DNA of 64,000 bases from an uncultured Cellvibrio sp. (lineage in GTDB: Bacteria; Pseudomonadota; Gammaproteobacteria; Pseudomonadales; Cellvibrionaceae): positions 124,001 through 188,000 of the forward strand of contig CALFXJ010000021.1 of assembly GCA_937958105.1 (NCBI GenBank). Direction: 5' to 3'. Both the position numbers and the translations under genes were made by a program. The notes below the pieces were generated by a model that did not search any database, was not told where the DNA came from, and saw only the letters and a list, made by a program, of their open reading frames with translations. Below, in pieces: positions 42,408-51,863 of this stretch; within the stretch, counting starts at the first letter, position 1; every line of letters begins with the position of its first letter.

Positions 42408-42977
42408 TTATTGCGTCACCTTGGTCACTTTGTTGTCTGCATACCGTTCTGTGACATCAAACAGTGCGTAAGACAAAGTGATGGTATGAATGTTTTCGGG
42501 AATATCCTGATCAATAATGAAATACATTGGCAGCTCAGCGCTTTCTCCCGCCTTCAGCGGCTGCTGTTCGAAGCAGAAGCATTCGGTTTTATGAAAGTAA
42601 TTCGCTGCCTTGAAGGGAACCAGACTGGGGATGGCCTGACCGATCATGTCGCGATCGGTCGGATTGACTGCATGGTAATTGATGCGTTTCTGTTCCCCGG
42701 GATGAACCTTCACGGTGCGCACTTCGGGAGCAAACTGCCAGGGCATCCCCTCGTTGTTGGTAGCAACAAACTGCACTGTGATGGTACGACTGGTATCCAC
42801 CTCCGCTGAGACTGCTTGATAGGGGCCGCCGGTCTTGCCATTGAGTCCGGTGATTTCACAGAACACATCGTACATCGGCGGCATTACCCAGATGGCAAAT
42901 ACGAACATACCAACACCCAGCGCGCCCAGCTTCAGGCAGATCGCGTGGATAGGGTTGTCCGGCATCAGCCTTTTCAT
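42408..42977 (-). CDS. ctaG: Cytochrome c oxidase assembly protein CtaG/Cox11
   Basis: A 189-residue copper chaperone for the CuB site in subunit I. One N-terminal membrane helix (LGALGVGMFVFAIWVMPPMYDVFCEITG) is followed by an immunoglobulin-like periplasmic domain carrying the copper motif CFCFEQQ. Start ATG 42977 has GGAG eight bases upstream; the open frame to 43073 would overlap ctaD and is not preferred. Confidence 0.94.
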   Translation of the reverse strand: MKRLMPDNPIHAICLKLGALGVGMFVFAIWVMPPMYDVFCEITGLNGKTGGPYQAVSAEVDTSRTITVQFVATNNEGMPWQFAPEVRTVKVHPGEQKRINYHAVNPTDRDMIGQAIPSLVPFKAANYFHKTECFCFEQQPLKAGESAELPMYFIIDQDIPENIHTITLSYALFDVTERYADNKVTKVTQ

Positions 42978-42988
42978 GTCCAGCTCCG

Positions 42989-44539
42989 TTACTTGACTTC
43001 CGGCGGCGTGCTGAAGGTGTGGTATGGCGCCGGTGATGGCACTGTCCACTCCAGCCCTTCCGGATTTTCCCACACTTTGTCGGTGGCTTTACGACCGCTG
43101 ACGATGGTGGAGATGACGATGTACAGGAACAACACCTGCGCTCCGCCGAAGAGGAAGGCTCCGATGGAGGAGATCATGTTCCAGTCGGCAAACATCATGT
43201 GGTAGTCGGGAATGCGGCGCGGCATTCCGGCGAGACCAGAGAAGTGCATGGGGAAGAAAGTCACATTCAAGCCGATGAATGCCAGCCAGAAATGCGTTTT
43301 ACCCATTACCTCGCTGTACATCCGCCCGGACCACTTGGGCAACCAGTAATAAACCGCCGCGGTGATAGAGAAGATGGCTCCCGGCACCAGCACATAGTGG
43401 AAGTGAGCTACCACGAAGTAGGTATCGTGATACTGGAAGTCCGCCGGCGCGATGGCCAGCATCAGACCGGAGAAGCCGCCGATAGTGAACAGGATGACGA
43501 AGGCAATGGAGAACAGCATCGGCGTTTCAAAGGTCAGGGAGCCTTTGAACATGGTGGCCGTCCAGTTGAATACCTTCACCCCGGTCGGCACAGCGATCAG
43601 CATGGTGGCGTACATGAAGAACAGCTCACCAGCCAGCGGCATGCCCACGGTAAACATGTGGTGCGCCCACACGATGAAGCTCAGAAACGCGATGGAGGCG
43701 GTGGCATAAACCATGGAGGCATAGCCGAACAGCGGTTTACGCGAAAAGGTCGGGATGATAGCGCTGACGATACCGAACGCCGGCAGAATCATGATGTACA
43801 CCTCGGGGTGCCCGAAGAACCAGAAGATGTGCTGGAACAATACCGGGTCGCCGCCGCCAGCAGCATTGAAGAAACTGGTACCGAAGTGGATATCCATCAG
43901 CATCATGGTCACCACACCCGCGAGTACCGGCATGACCGCAATCAGCAGGTATGCAGTGATCAGCCAGGTCCACACAAACAGCGGCATCTTCATCAGCGTC
44001 ATACCGGGAGCGCGCATGTTGAGGATGGTGGCGATGATGTTGATCGCGCCCATGATCGAGCTCGCACCCATGATATGGATTGCAAAGATAAAGAAAGTCA
44101 CGCTGGGCGGTGCGTAGGTGGTGGAGAGGGGTGCGTAGAAGGTCCAGCCGAAGTTGGGCGCACCGCCTTCCATGAACAGCGTTGAAGTCAGCATCGCAAA
44201 TGCGAAGGGCAGAATCCAGAAACTCCAGTTGTTCATTCGCGGCAGAGCCATGTCCGGTGCCCCGATCATCATGGGGACCATCCAGTTTGCGAGGCCGACA
44301 AACGCGGGCATGACTGCACCGAATACCATCACCAGACCGTGCATGGTAGTCATCTGATTGAAGAAGTTCGGGTCGACGATTTGTAATCCGGGCTGGAATA
44401 ATTCCGCGCGAATCACCAGGGCGAAAACGCCGCCCAGCAGAAACATGGCAAAGCTGAACCAGAGGTACATGCTGCCGATATCTTTGTGGTTGGTGGTGTA
44501 TAACCAGCGGGCTATACCCTTAGCAGGACCGTGTGCCAT
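42989..44539 (-). CDS. ctaD: Cytochrome c oxidase subunit I
   Basis: A 516-residue catalytic subunit with 12 predicted helices. Heme a / a3 and CuB ligands are visible: the N-terminal His in MTTMHGLVMVF, the HPEVY block (WFFGHPEVYIMILPAFG), the HH pair in VWAHHMFTVGMP, and HFHYVLVPGA. K-channel and D-channel residues appear conserved (ANWMVPMMIGAPDMALPRMNN). It lies 10 bases after coxB. Confidence 0.98.
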   Translation of the reverse strand: MAHGPAKGIARWLYTTNHKDIGSMYLWFSFAMFLLGGVFALVIRAELFQPGLQIVDPNFFNQMTTMHGLVMVFGAVMPAFVGLANWMVPMMIGAPDMALPRMNNWSFWILPFAFAMLTSTLFMEGGAPNFGWTFYAPLSTTYAPPSVTFFIFAIHIMGASSIMGAINIIATILNMRAPGMTLMKMPLFVWTWLITAYLLIAVMPVLAGVVTMMLMDIHFGTSFFNAAGGGDPVLFQHIFWFFGHPEVYIMILPAFGIVSAIIPTFSRKPLFGYASMVYATASIAFLSFIVWAHHMFTVGMPLAGELFFMYATMLIAVPTGVKVFNWTATMFKGSLTFETPMLFSIAFVILFTIGGFSGLMLAIAPADFQYHDTYFVVAHFHYVLVPGAIFSITAAVYYWLPKWSGRMYSEVMGKTHFWLAFIGLNVTFFPMHFSGLAGMPRRIPDYHMMFADWNMISSIGAFLFGGAQVLFLYIVISTIVSGRKATDKVWENPEGLEWTVPSPAPYHTFSTPPEVK

Positions 44540-44549
44540 AACCTAGCTC

Positions 44550-45695
44550 CTAATTGCCTTGTTTATGGTTATAGATGTCAATTGGCTGGGTCATATCGCC
44601 CATGTTGTTACCCCAGGCATTACGCTCATAGGTAACCACGGCAGCGATATCCACTTCACTCAATTGCGGACCAAACGCCTGCATGGCAGTGCCTTTCACA
44701 CCGTTCACAACCACATCGATGTGATGATCGATGGGACCTACGGCTACACCCACGCCTTTGAGTGAGGGGAATGTGCCGGGAATACCTTCACCGTTCACCT
44801 GATGGCAGGCAGCGCAGGAACGGTTGTAAACCTCTTCACCCCGGGCATACAGCTCATCGAAGGTGAATGTCTTGGAGGTCAGCTCACGGATGGCGGCAGC
44901 AGCAGCCTGTTTCTCCTGCAGCCAGGCGCGGTAGTCTTCTTCGGTACGGGCATCAACCACGATCGGCATGAAGCCGTGGTCACGGCCGCAGAGTTCGGCA
45001 CACTGGCCGCGATAAACACCCGGCTCGTTGATAATGGTCCAGGACTCTTTGATAAAACCGGGGATGGCATCCTTCTTGACGCCCAGCGCGGGCACCCACC
45101 AGGCGTGAATCACGTCATTGGCAGTAATCAGGAAGCGAATCTTTTTATTGATCGGCACGACGAGCGGCTCGTCCACCTCCAGCAGATAATGCGGTCCCTT
45201 AGGGGCAAGGCCTTCAATCTGCTCGCGGGGAGTGCTCAGGCTGCTGAAGAAGCTGAGGTCTTCATCAACATAGTCGTATTTCCAGCGCCATTGATAACCG
45301 GTGATCAGCACGTCCATATCCGCTTCGGATGTGTCGTAGAGATTGATCAGGCTTTTGGTGGCGGGGATCGCCATGAGGATGAGGATAACCACCGGGATGA
45401 CGGTCCAGATGATTTCCAGTGTGGTGCTTTCGTGGAAGTGTGCAGGTTTAACCCCGCGGGATTTACGGTGGAAGATCATGCTGAACAACATGATGCTGAA
45501 CACCACAACGCCGATTCCGACACACCACCAGAACATCTCCATATGGAGACCGTGGATGTTCTGACTGACCGGCGTAACTCCCTCCGGCATATTGTATTTC
45601 CAGCGCTCTACCTCTTCTGCCAATGACTGGTAACTGCCGACCAGCAAAGCAGGGGCAAGCAGCCAAGGGCTTCGCCCATGTGCTCTATTCAACAT
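44550..45695 (-). CDS. coxB: Cytochrome c oxidase subunit II with C-terminal cytochrome c domain
   Basis: A 381-residue caa3-type subunit II. Signal or first helix, two membrane helices (about 50-75 and 95-115), a cupredoxin domain with the CuA ligand block RGQCAELCGRDHGFMPIVV, then a fused class I cytochrome c (CAACH in SCAACHQVNGEGIPGTFP). The fusion lets a small c-type cytochrome or quinol-linked carrier dock directly. GGAGAAG lies before ATG 45695. First gene of the cox row, so its promoter should lie in the 45696-46429 gap. Confidence 0.96.
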   Translation of the reverse strand: MLNRAHGRSPWLLAPALLVGSYQSLAEEVERWKYNMPEGVTPVSQNIHGLHMEMFWWCVGIGVVVFSIMLFSMIFHRKSRGVKPAHFHESTTLEIIWTVIPVVILILMAIPATKSLINLYDTSEADMDVLITGYQWRWKYDYVDEDLSFFSSLSTPREQIEGLAPKGPHYLLEVDEPLVVPINKKIRFLITANDVIHAWWVPALGVKKDAIPGFIKESWTIINEPGVYRGQCAELCGRDHGFMPIVVDARTEEDYRAWLQEKQAAAAAIRELTSKTFTFDELYARGEEVYNRSCAACHQVNGEGIPGTFPSLKGVGVAVGPIDHHIDVVVNGVKGTAMQAFGPQLSEVDIAAVVTYERNAWGNNMGDMTQPIDIYNHKQGN

Positions 45696-46429
45696 CGCCC
45701 ATCTTCTCCGTGTAGCTAATTATGCTTATTTTCTAACTACTTCAGGACACCTTGATGGAGTGCCCAGGCTGGTTCCTCGCTGAACTGCCTGGCGACGATA
45801 CCCCTTATCGCCTCAACGAAAGCCAGATTCACAACGCTTTTCGTGCTCTGCCTCAACCCAAAGGGAGACAAGACTCTCCTGTTTGACGGGAAAGCCGGTC
45901 AGGAACACAACGGGGCAGGTTGAGCGAAAACAGAGCGAACGCGGAGTTTACACGCAGTAAAAACCTTGTTGAATCATTATTTCACGCTGCACTACCTGGC
46001 GCGACAGATCCTGAACAAGTCTCAAGGATGCATGCGACATCCCTCTTGAGTACAGATCGGTGCATGCGACAAAGTGTCGCATAAAGAGGCGACAGTAATT
46101 CCATATAGAAATTAAAAAGTCAATCGCTTTATGGTTTTTGTGGATAAATTCCTGAGAATTTTCACGTGAGTTTACATTTGCGCAACAACATGCGCCGCCG
46201 TTCATCATCAAATCACGATTGATCCTGGTCCGGTTAATAGCCTTAAAACAAAAATTTACATACATCACATCCAATTTTTCTATTTTTATAAGAAGACGGT
46301 ATTAAGACTCACTTGCGATTACGGGTTATTGGTTTACCTTTAATGTTGCGTTCGACGGCCTAACTTCCCCGGGAAGGAAATTAGTTCAGCTGTCACCCAT
46401 TCAGACAGAATCGTAAGATTCAGAAAGCC
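45696..46429. promoter_or_regulatory. Long intergenic region upstream of the cox operon
   Basis: 734 bases between divergent coxB and the 222-residue orphan. No credible gene is seen. It contains direct repeats TGCATGCGACA at 46029-46039 and 46061-46071 (32 bases apart). The second is the left arm of a perfect palindrome ATGCGACA-AAG-TGTCGCAT (46064-46082). The first sits inside a CTCAAG...CTTGAG hairpin (46021-46050). These are plausible operators or a regulatory RNA leader. Confidence 0.55.
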
Positions 46430-47098
46430 ATGAGTATTTACCCTGTGAGTCAAATTCGCGACTTTATCACCCACGCCAGAGAACATGATCAGGAGTGCAC
46501 ACGACTTCTGAACCTGCTTGAGAAACGCGCCCGCCATCTTCACGGCGCTATCAAATTGCCGAATGACCAGGCAGGCCATCTGCTGCGGGACTTTGTAGTC
46601 CGCTACATTGAGCAGGTGCCGAATTTTATTGAAGCCATCACTACCATTGCGCAGGAAGCCGGAATTTACGATGGCGTCAGTCCGTTACTTAACATTGCCT
46701 GCGATTATTTCTTATCACCTCCGGATATTGTAAGCAGCTCCAGTCATTTAGAAACGTTATTAGACGAAGCCTATCTTGCTCACCGTCTGCTGGAAGAAGT
46801 GAATGATCGGTTTATCGGTTACTGCGGCATTCCGCTCGCGCCGATGGATATGACCCGGGCCAATATCATCGCCCACGAATTAATTGGCGAGCCTTTTGCC
46901 AACGAACTGGATCAGGCGGTGTTGTTCTCGGCGGAACTCTTGCTGAATGAGTACGGTTTTTCCGGTGAAAATTTTCAGCGCTTTATCGACGCTCATCGAG
47001 CGAGAGGCTGGTCCGAGGAACTGGAGCGCTGGCCCTGTCTGACAGATGATCTGGCTATTGCTGTGGAGTTTGGAGAAAAGCCAGAACGACTTCATTGA
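46430..47098 (+). CDS. Conserved-looking protein of unknown function
   Basis: A 222-residue soluble, mostly helical acidic protein, MSIYPVSQIRDFITHAREHDQEC. There is no signal or membrane helix. Segments that look conserved are HLLRDFVVRYIEQVPNFIEAI, SPLLNIACDYFLSPP and APMDMTRANIIAHELIGEPF. I do not recognise the family. It stands alone next to the cox operon and is followed by a bidirectional terminator. Confidence 0.75.
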   Translation: MSIYPVSQIRDFITHAREHDQECTRLLNLLEKRARHLHGAIKLPNDQAGHLLRDFVVRYIEQVPNFIEAITTIAQEAGIYDGVSPLLNIACDYFLSPPDIVSSSSHLETLLDEAYLAHRLLEEVNDRFIGYCGIPLAPMDMTRANIIAHELIGEPFANELDQAVLFSAELLLNEYGFSGENFQRFIDAHRARGWSEELERWPCLTDDLAIAVEFGEKPERLH

Positions 47099-47145
47099 TA
47101 CATAGATGAAGATCATCAAGAAAATATTGCAGTGGAATTACCCAT

Positions 47146-47174
47146 AAAAAAGCCCGCGCAACGCGGGCTTTTTT
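47146..47174. terminator. Bidirectional Rho-independent terminator
   Basis: AAAAAAGCCCGCG (47146-47158) with CGCGGGCTTTTTT (47162-47174), loop CAA. Serves the orphan from the left and yheV-prlC from the right. Confidence 0.95.
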
Positions 47175-47189
47175 GTATCAATCCGCTGT

Positions 47190-47429
47190 TTACTTGGGAG
47201 GTAGAATTTTTACCACCTGCACCTCTTCCTGTTTTTCTTTTTCAGTCACATTAACCCGCGTGGGCAGTTCCCGGGTCGTGCCGGGAAAACGCATCTCATC
47301 CTTGTAACCACAACTTACACACTCGCGATAGTCCTTGCCATCCTCGCTGTAGACCACCAGTTTGTCCATCGCGGAACAGCGCGGACATACCGCACCTGCG
47401 ACAAAACGACGCTTCTGACTGTAAGCCAT
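47190..47429 (-). CDS. yheV: YheV family zinc-ribbon protein
   Basis: A 79-residue protein with two zinc-ribbon knuckles, C15-PR-C18 and C37-VS-C40, and a polar C-terminal tail. Family function is unknown. Its ATG shares one base with the prlC stop (TAATG), so the two are translationally coupled. The same prlC-yheV pair occurs widely in Gammaproteobacteria. Confidence 0.92.
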   Translation of the reverse strand: MAYSQKRRFVAGAVCPRCSAMDKLVVYSEDGKDYRECVSCGYKDEMRFPGTTRELPTRVNVTEKEKQEEVQVVKILPPK

Positions 47430-49483
47430 TATGCTGCCTCACTTAAGCCGCTGTGACGTAACAAGGCTGCAATGCTCGGCTCGCGACCGCGGAAATTGAT
47501 AAACAATTCCATGGGCGCCTTACTGCCACCTTGTTGCAGGATTTCACGCAGAAAACTTTCGCCGGTCTGTGCGTTGAAGATGCCTTCTTCTTCAAAACGG
47601 GAGAAGGCATCGGCGGACAGGACTTCGGCCCATTTGTAACTGTAGTAACCAGCAGCGTAACCACCGGCAAATATGTGACTGAAGCTGTTTTGAAAACGAT
47701 TGAATGCCGGCGCCGGCACAACCGCAACTTCGCGGCGCACCTGATCAAGGACGGTCTGCGGGTCCTGTGGTTTGGCCGGATCGTATTCCGCATGGAGACG
47801 GAAGTCGAACAATGCAAACTCCAGCTGCCGTACCATCTGCATCCCCGACTGGAAATTTTTGGCCGCGAGCATCTTGTCCAGCAACGGCTGAGGCAGGGGT
47901 TCAGCGGTCTGGTAGTGGGCAGAGATCAGCGGAATAGCTTCCGGTTCCCAGCACCAGTTTTCCAGAAACTGGCTGGGCAGTTCCACCGCATCCCAGGCAA
48001 CACCATTGATACCGCTTACCGCCGCAACGTCGATCTGCGTCAGCATGTGATGCAGACCGTGGCCGAATTCATGGAACAGCGTCGTGACTTCGTCATGGGT
48101 CAGCAGCGAGGGCTTGTCGCCCACGGGCGGCGTGAAGTTGCAGGTTAAAAAGGCCACCGGCAGCTGGGTGCCGGATTCGGTCCTGCGTCGCACGCGGCAA
48201 TCCGCCATCCAGGCACCGCCGCGTTTGTGTTCGCGGGCAAACAGGTCGAGGTAGAAGCTGGCAATCTGTTCACCGTTTTTATAGACGTGATAGAAACGCA
48301 CATCAGGATGCCAGGAATCAAACGCGGCCACCTGCACGATATCAATGCTGTACAGGCGTTTAACCACTTCAAACATACCGCTGATCACGCGCTCTGCAGG
48401 AAAGTAGGGACGCAGCTCTTCCTGAGAGATCGCGTACTTTTCCACGCGCAGCTTTTCGCTGTAATAGGTCATGTCCCAAGGCTGCAGGTCCGAACAACCC
48501 TGAGTCGCAGCGAAGTCACGCAGTTCCTGAATATCGCGCTCGGCGAGCGGGCGCGACTTCTGTGCCAGCTCATTCAGGAAATCGAGCACCTGCCGCGGAC
48601 TTTCCGCCATCTTGGTAGCCAGTGAGCGCTCGGCATAATTGTTAAAACCGAGCAACTGCGCGAGTTCATGACGCAAAGCCAGGGTTTCGGTAATGATGGC
48701 GCTGTTGTCCCACTCAGCGGCGCTGCTGCCGTCGGCTTTCTTGCCCTCAGCTGAGGCGCGGGTGACAAAGGCGGTGTAAATCTCTTCGCGCAAGGCACGG
48801 TTGTCGGCGTACATCATCACCGCCAGATACGAGGGAAAATCCAGCGTGACGACATAACCGGATAACTGCTTCTGGGCCGCCGCCTGAGCTGCCTGAGCCA
48901 GGGCGGATTCGGGAAGACCCGCTAAAGGTTCGGCATCGGTGAAATGCTTGTACCACGCCTGGGTAGCGTCCAGCACATTGTTGGAAAACTGTGTCGACAG
49001 CTCCGACAGGCGTTTCTGGATAGCGCCGAAGCGTTTCTTCTGCTCCCCATCCAGGGCTACGCCACCGAGGCGGAAATCGCGCAGCGCGTTATCCACAGCC
49101 TGCTTCTGTGCCTGGGTCAGCCGGGCATATTCCTCACTGTCCGCCAGTTTCTGATAGGCGCTGTACAGTTCGACGTTCTGACTGACTTCGGTGCCGTACT
49201 CGGTCAACAGCGCCAGGCTGTTGTTGTAGGCGGTGCGCAGCGCCTCGTTGTTGCACACCGCATTGAGGTGACTTACCGGTGCCCACGCCTGGTCCAGCAG
49301 GTCCCCCTGGGCCTCCAGCGGTGCGACCAGGCTGTCCCAGGTGGGTTGTTCCAGACTGCTGAGCAGATCCTGCAGGTGCTTGCGATTAGCGTCGATCAGC
49401 TGACTGATGGCCGGCTCTACATGTTCCGGCCGGATCGCAGAAAAAGGGGGTAATTCGTGGACTTCTAACAAGGGGTTGGACAT
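47429..49483 (-). CDS. prlC: Oligopeptidase A
   Basis: A 684-residue cytoplasmic M3 zinc metallopeptidase that degrades short peptides, including cleaved signal peptides. The zinc motif is H471-EFG-H475 in TLFHEFGHGLHHML, with the downstream Glu ligand in DAVELPSQFLENW. Length matches the family (about 680). Start ATG 49483 has GGAG nine bases upstream; an open frame to 49546 is not preferred. Confidence 0.96.
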   Translation of the reverse strand: MSNPLLEVHELPPFSAIRPEHVEPAISQLIDANRKHLQDLLSSLEQPTWDSLVAPLEAQGDLLDQAWAPVSHLNAVCNNEALRTAYNNSLALLTEYGTEVSQNVELYSAYQKLADSEEYARLTQAQKQAVDNALRDFRLGGVALDGEQKKRFGAIQKRLSELSTQFSNNVLDATQAWYKHFTDAEPLAGLPESALAQAAQAAAQKQLSGYVVTLDFPSYLAVMMYADNRALREEIYTAFVTRASAEGKKADGSSAAEWDNSAIITETLALRHELAQLLGFNNYAERSLATKMAESPRQVLDFLNELAQKSRPLAERDIQELRDFAATQGCSDLQPWDMTYYSEKLRVEKYAISQEELRPYFPAERVISGMFEVVKRLYSIDIVQVAAFDSWHPDVRFYHVYKNGEQIASFYLDLFAREHKRGGAWMADCRVRRRTESGTQLPVAFLTCNFTPPVGDKPSLLTHDEVTTLFHEFGHGLHHMLTQIDVAAVSGINGVAWDAVELPSQFLENWCWEPEAIPLISAHYQTAEPLPQPLLDKMLAAKNFQSGMQMVRQLEFALFDFRLHAEYDPAKPQDPQTVLDQVRREVAVVPAPAFNRFQNSFSHIFAGGYAAGYYSYKWAEVLSADAFSRFEEEGIFNAQTGESFLREILQQGGSKAPMELFINFRGREPSIAALLRHSGLSEAA

Positions 49484-49625
49484 AACGCAGACTCCAATCA
49501 ATCGATCAGCTGAATCACTGTGCGGGATTCCGTATGATACACGCATTGGTCACGGGCCCGGCCGGCTGGCACAGCAGCGGGCTGCCCGGCTTTCAACACT
49601 GACACTTTTACGGGCGAGATTTTCC

Positions 49626-50195
49626 ATGAATAAACCACTGTCACCTTCCCTGCGCTCTCATCAGGGCCACACGCCCCGGCTGGGTAAGAATGTGCTGGTC
49701 GATCCTACAGCGGTGGTAATCGGTCAGGTAGAGATCGGTGACGATTCCTCCATCTGGCCCTACGCGGTTGTACGCGGTGACATGCACTCTATACGTATAG
49801 GCGCCCGCACCAGTATTCAAGACGGCTCCATCCTGCACATCACTCATGCCGGTCCGTTCAACCCGGAGGGTTTTCCACTGGAGATTGGCGATGATGTCAC
49901 CGTCGGTCACTCGGTGAATCTGCACGGGTGCACCATCGGCAACCGTGTGCTGGTGGGGATAGGCTCTACGCTGCTCGATGGTGTGGTGGTGGAGGACGAG
50001 GTTGTCATTGGTGCTGGAACCCTGGTACCGCCGGGCAAGCGTCTCGAAAGCGGTTATCTGTATGTGGGTTCACCCTGCAAACAGGTGCGTCCCCTGAAAG
50101 ACAGCGAGAAACAATTTTTTACATATTCCGCCAATAATTATGTCAAGCTGAAGGACATTCACCTGCGTGAGTTGTCTATGACGACGGATCAGTGA
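49626..50195 (+). CDS. Gamma carbonic anhydrase family protein (YrdA-like)
   Basis: A 189-residue left-handed beta-helix protein with hexapeptide repeats (VIGQVEIGDDSSIWPYAVVRGDM, SIRIGARTSIQDGSILHITH, VTVGHSVNLHGCTIGN). The three zinc His ligands are probably those in HITHAG, GHS and LHG. Such proteins show zinc binding and often no measurable anhydrase activity. It diverges from prlC, starting 142 bases away. The frame continues upstream but ATG 49626 is the first that does not overlap prlC. Confidence 0.92.
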   Translation: MNKPLSPSLRSHQGHTPRLGKNVLVDPTAVVIGQVEIGDDSSIWPYAVVRGDMHSIRIGARTSIQDGSILHITHAGPFNPEGFPLEIGDDVTVGHSVNLHGCTIGNRVLVGIGSTLLDGVVVEDEVVIGAGTLVPPGKRLESGYLYVGSPCKQVRPLKDSEKQFFTYSANNYVKLKDIHLRELSMTTDQ

Positions 50196-50311
50196 GCATG
50201 ATCTGCTCGCCTGCCGTGGACCGCGCAGGCGAAGGTTTCTACAGCATTCGATAAACCTTTACGCTCACCAACCCGCAATTATTGCTAGACCACCATGTGG
50301 ATGGAGGCGTT

Positions 50312-51019
50312 ATGTTATTCGCTCTGTTAAATAAAAAAATATTGTCCGCACAGACTCATGCCCGGTCTGCCGGCATCTTCGCCCTTGTATCCGCTGTATT
50401 ACTGCTGACAGCCTGCGCCAGTGACCCGGTGCTGCCGAAGTCGGACCCGAAACTCATGGGCACCAAGGCCGGCAGTTTTGATCACGTACTGATGATGCCC
50501 GGCAGCGGCATTCCTGCTTTTTCACGCGTGTTCATCGAAGATCCGCAGGTCACCTTCAATAAGCACTGGCTGCAGGATTTTCGCGGCGACTACACCGACC
50601 GCGATCTTGAGCGCATCACAACCACCTATGGTGAAATGCTGAAAAAAGCCCTGCGCGAAGGCATGACTGAGCACACCTCGGTCACCGTGGTAGACAGCGC
50701 GGCGGAAGCGGACGTGATCTATCGCCCGCTGTTGCGCGAGCTGAATATTTACGCTCCCGACCTGTCGATGCCGGGGCGTACCAAGAAATATGTCTACGAG
50801 GCCGGTAATGCGACTTTTGATCTGACGTTGATTCAGGCGGGGACTGATAAGGTGATCGCACAGTTTATCGATCACCGCGAAACCTCAACCCATGTCGGCA
50901 GCCAGCTTGAGCGCACTAATCGGGTCAACAACGCCCGGCACTTCCGCAACCTGATGGAACGCTGGACGCGCAACCTGACCAGTTACCTCATAGATACCGG
51001 AACCTTAACACCCCGATAA
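50312..51019 (+). CDS. Lipoprotein, DUF3313-like
   Basis: A 235-residue lipoprotein with a 20-residue basic leader before the hydrophobic core and lipobox LTAC (C35). The body (GSFDHVLMMPGSGIPAFSRVFIEDPQVTF, VTVVDSAAEADVIYRPLL) resembles the DUF3313 group of outer-membrane-associated lipoproteins; the match is from memory. Function is unknown. GGAGG sits close before ATG 50312. It is followed by a strong terminator. Confidence 0.78.
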   Translation: MLFALLNKKILSAQTHARSAGIFALVSAVLLLTACASDPVLPKSDPKLMGTKAGSFDHVLMMPGSGIPAFSRVFIEDPQVTFNKHWLQDFRGDYTDRDLERITTTYGEMLKKALREGMTEHTSVTVVDSAAEADVIYRPLLRELNIYAPDLSMPGRTKKYVYEAGNATFDLTLIQAGTDKVIAQFIDHRETSTHVGSQLERTNRVNNARHFRNLMERWTRNLTSYLIDTGTLTPR

Positions 51020-51029
51020 CCCCTTTTTT

Positions 51030-51065
51030 GACCCTGGCTCTTGTCTCGCACCAGGGTCTTTTTTT
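51030..51065 (+). terminator. Rho-independent terminator of the DUF3313-like lipoprotein gene
   Basis: GACCCTGG (51030-51037) pairs with CCAGGGTC (51051-51058), then TTTTTTT. Because it lies before 51094, it supports that ATG as the start of the next gene. Confidence 0.92.
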
Positions 51066-51093
51066 CGTAACACAACACTGTCCGGAATCCGTC

Positions 51094-51777
51094 ATGTCCG
51101 CCCATCCCTGTTCTCTGCCCGTCGTTGGTCATCCGCAGAAGCGCTTTGCGGTGAATAAAATTATCTGCATTGGTCGCAACTACGCCGAGCATGCCCGTGA
51201 GATGGGTCATGATCCCCAGCGCGAACCGCCATTCTTTTTTTTCAAACCGCAAAGCGCACTGGCAGAACCAGGTATTGATTTTGTGTATCCCTGGTTTTCG
51301 CAGAATGTGCACCATGAACTGGAGCTGGTGATTGCCCTCGGGCGCGACGGCTTTCAGGTGCCCGTGGAAGAGGCTCCCCGTCTGGTCGGCGGTTTTGGTG
51401 TTGGCCTGGACATGACCTGCCGCGATGTGCAGCAACAAGCCAAAGCCCAGGGCCGCCCCTGGGAGCTGGCAAAAGGCTTCGACGGATCGGCCCCCTGCTC
51501 CGCCCTGCAACTGGGCAGTTATGCTGACCTGCAGAAGATGGGGCAGTTGTCGCTCACCCGTAACGGCAATCTGGTGCAGCAGGGCGACTGGCGGGACATG
51601 GTATGGCCGGTGGCCGAGCTGATAGCAGAAGTCTCGCGGTTTATTCGCCTGCAGGCGGGGGATCTGATCTTCACCGGTACCCCGGCGGGCGTCGGCCCCG
51701 TAGTACCGGGAGACAAGCTGGTGGCCAATCTGGAAGGATTGGGGGAGTGCCTGCGCGTCAATGTCGTGGCATGCTAG
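51094..51777 (+). CDS. Fumarylacetoacetate hydrolase family protein
   Basis: A 227-residue metal-dependent enzyme of the FAH superfamily (YcgM/FAHD1-like), acting on acylpyruvate-type substrates, probably by hydrolysis or decarboxylation. Conserved segments are KIICIGRNYAEHAREMGH, the acidic metal site EPGIDFVYP...HHELELVIALGRDG, VGLDMTCRDVQ and GDLIFTGTPAGVGPV. A longer frame from 51028 lies in the preceding terminator and is rejected. Confidence 0.93.
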   Translation: MSAHPCSLPVVGHPQKRFAVNKIICIGRNYAEHAREMGHDPQREPPFFFFKPQSALAEPGIDFVYPWFSQNVHHELELVIALGRDGFQVPVEEAPRLVGGFGVGLDMTCRDVQQQAKAQGRPWELAKGFDGSAPCSALQLGSYADLQKMGQLSLTRNGNLVQQGDWRDMVWPVAELIAEVSRFIRLQAGDLIFTGTPAGVGPVVPGDKLVANLEGLGECLRVNVVAC

Positions 51778-51863
51778 TGGGCCGGGAAATCGTCGGACCG
51801 TTTTAGGGACGGGCAATTTCCGGGTTTAACGCCTCCTCCACTATTGATGAATAAGGAATCCTC

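Noticed and set aside
43199..44185. 328-codon plus-strand frame opposite ctaD
   Set aside because: Shadow of a well-identified oxidase gene; composition dominated by His/Gly/Glu/Arg.
45948..46274. 108-codon minus-strand frame upstream of cox
   Set aside because: Lies in a region with palindromes, no ribosome site and no family resemblance.
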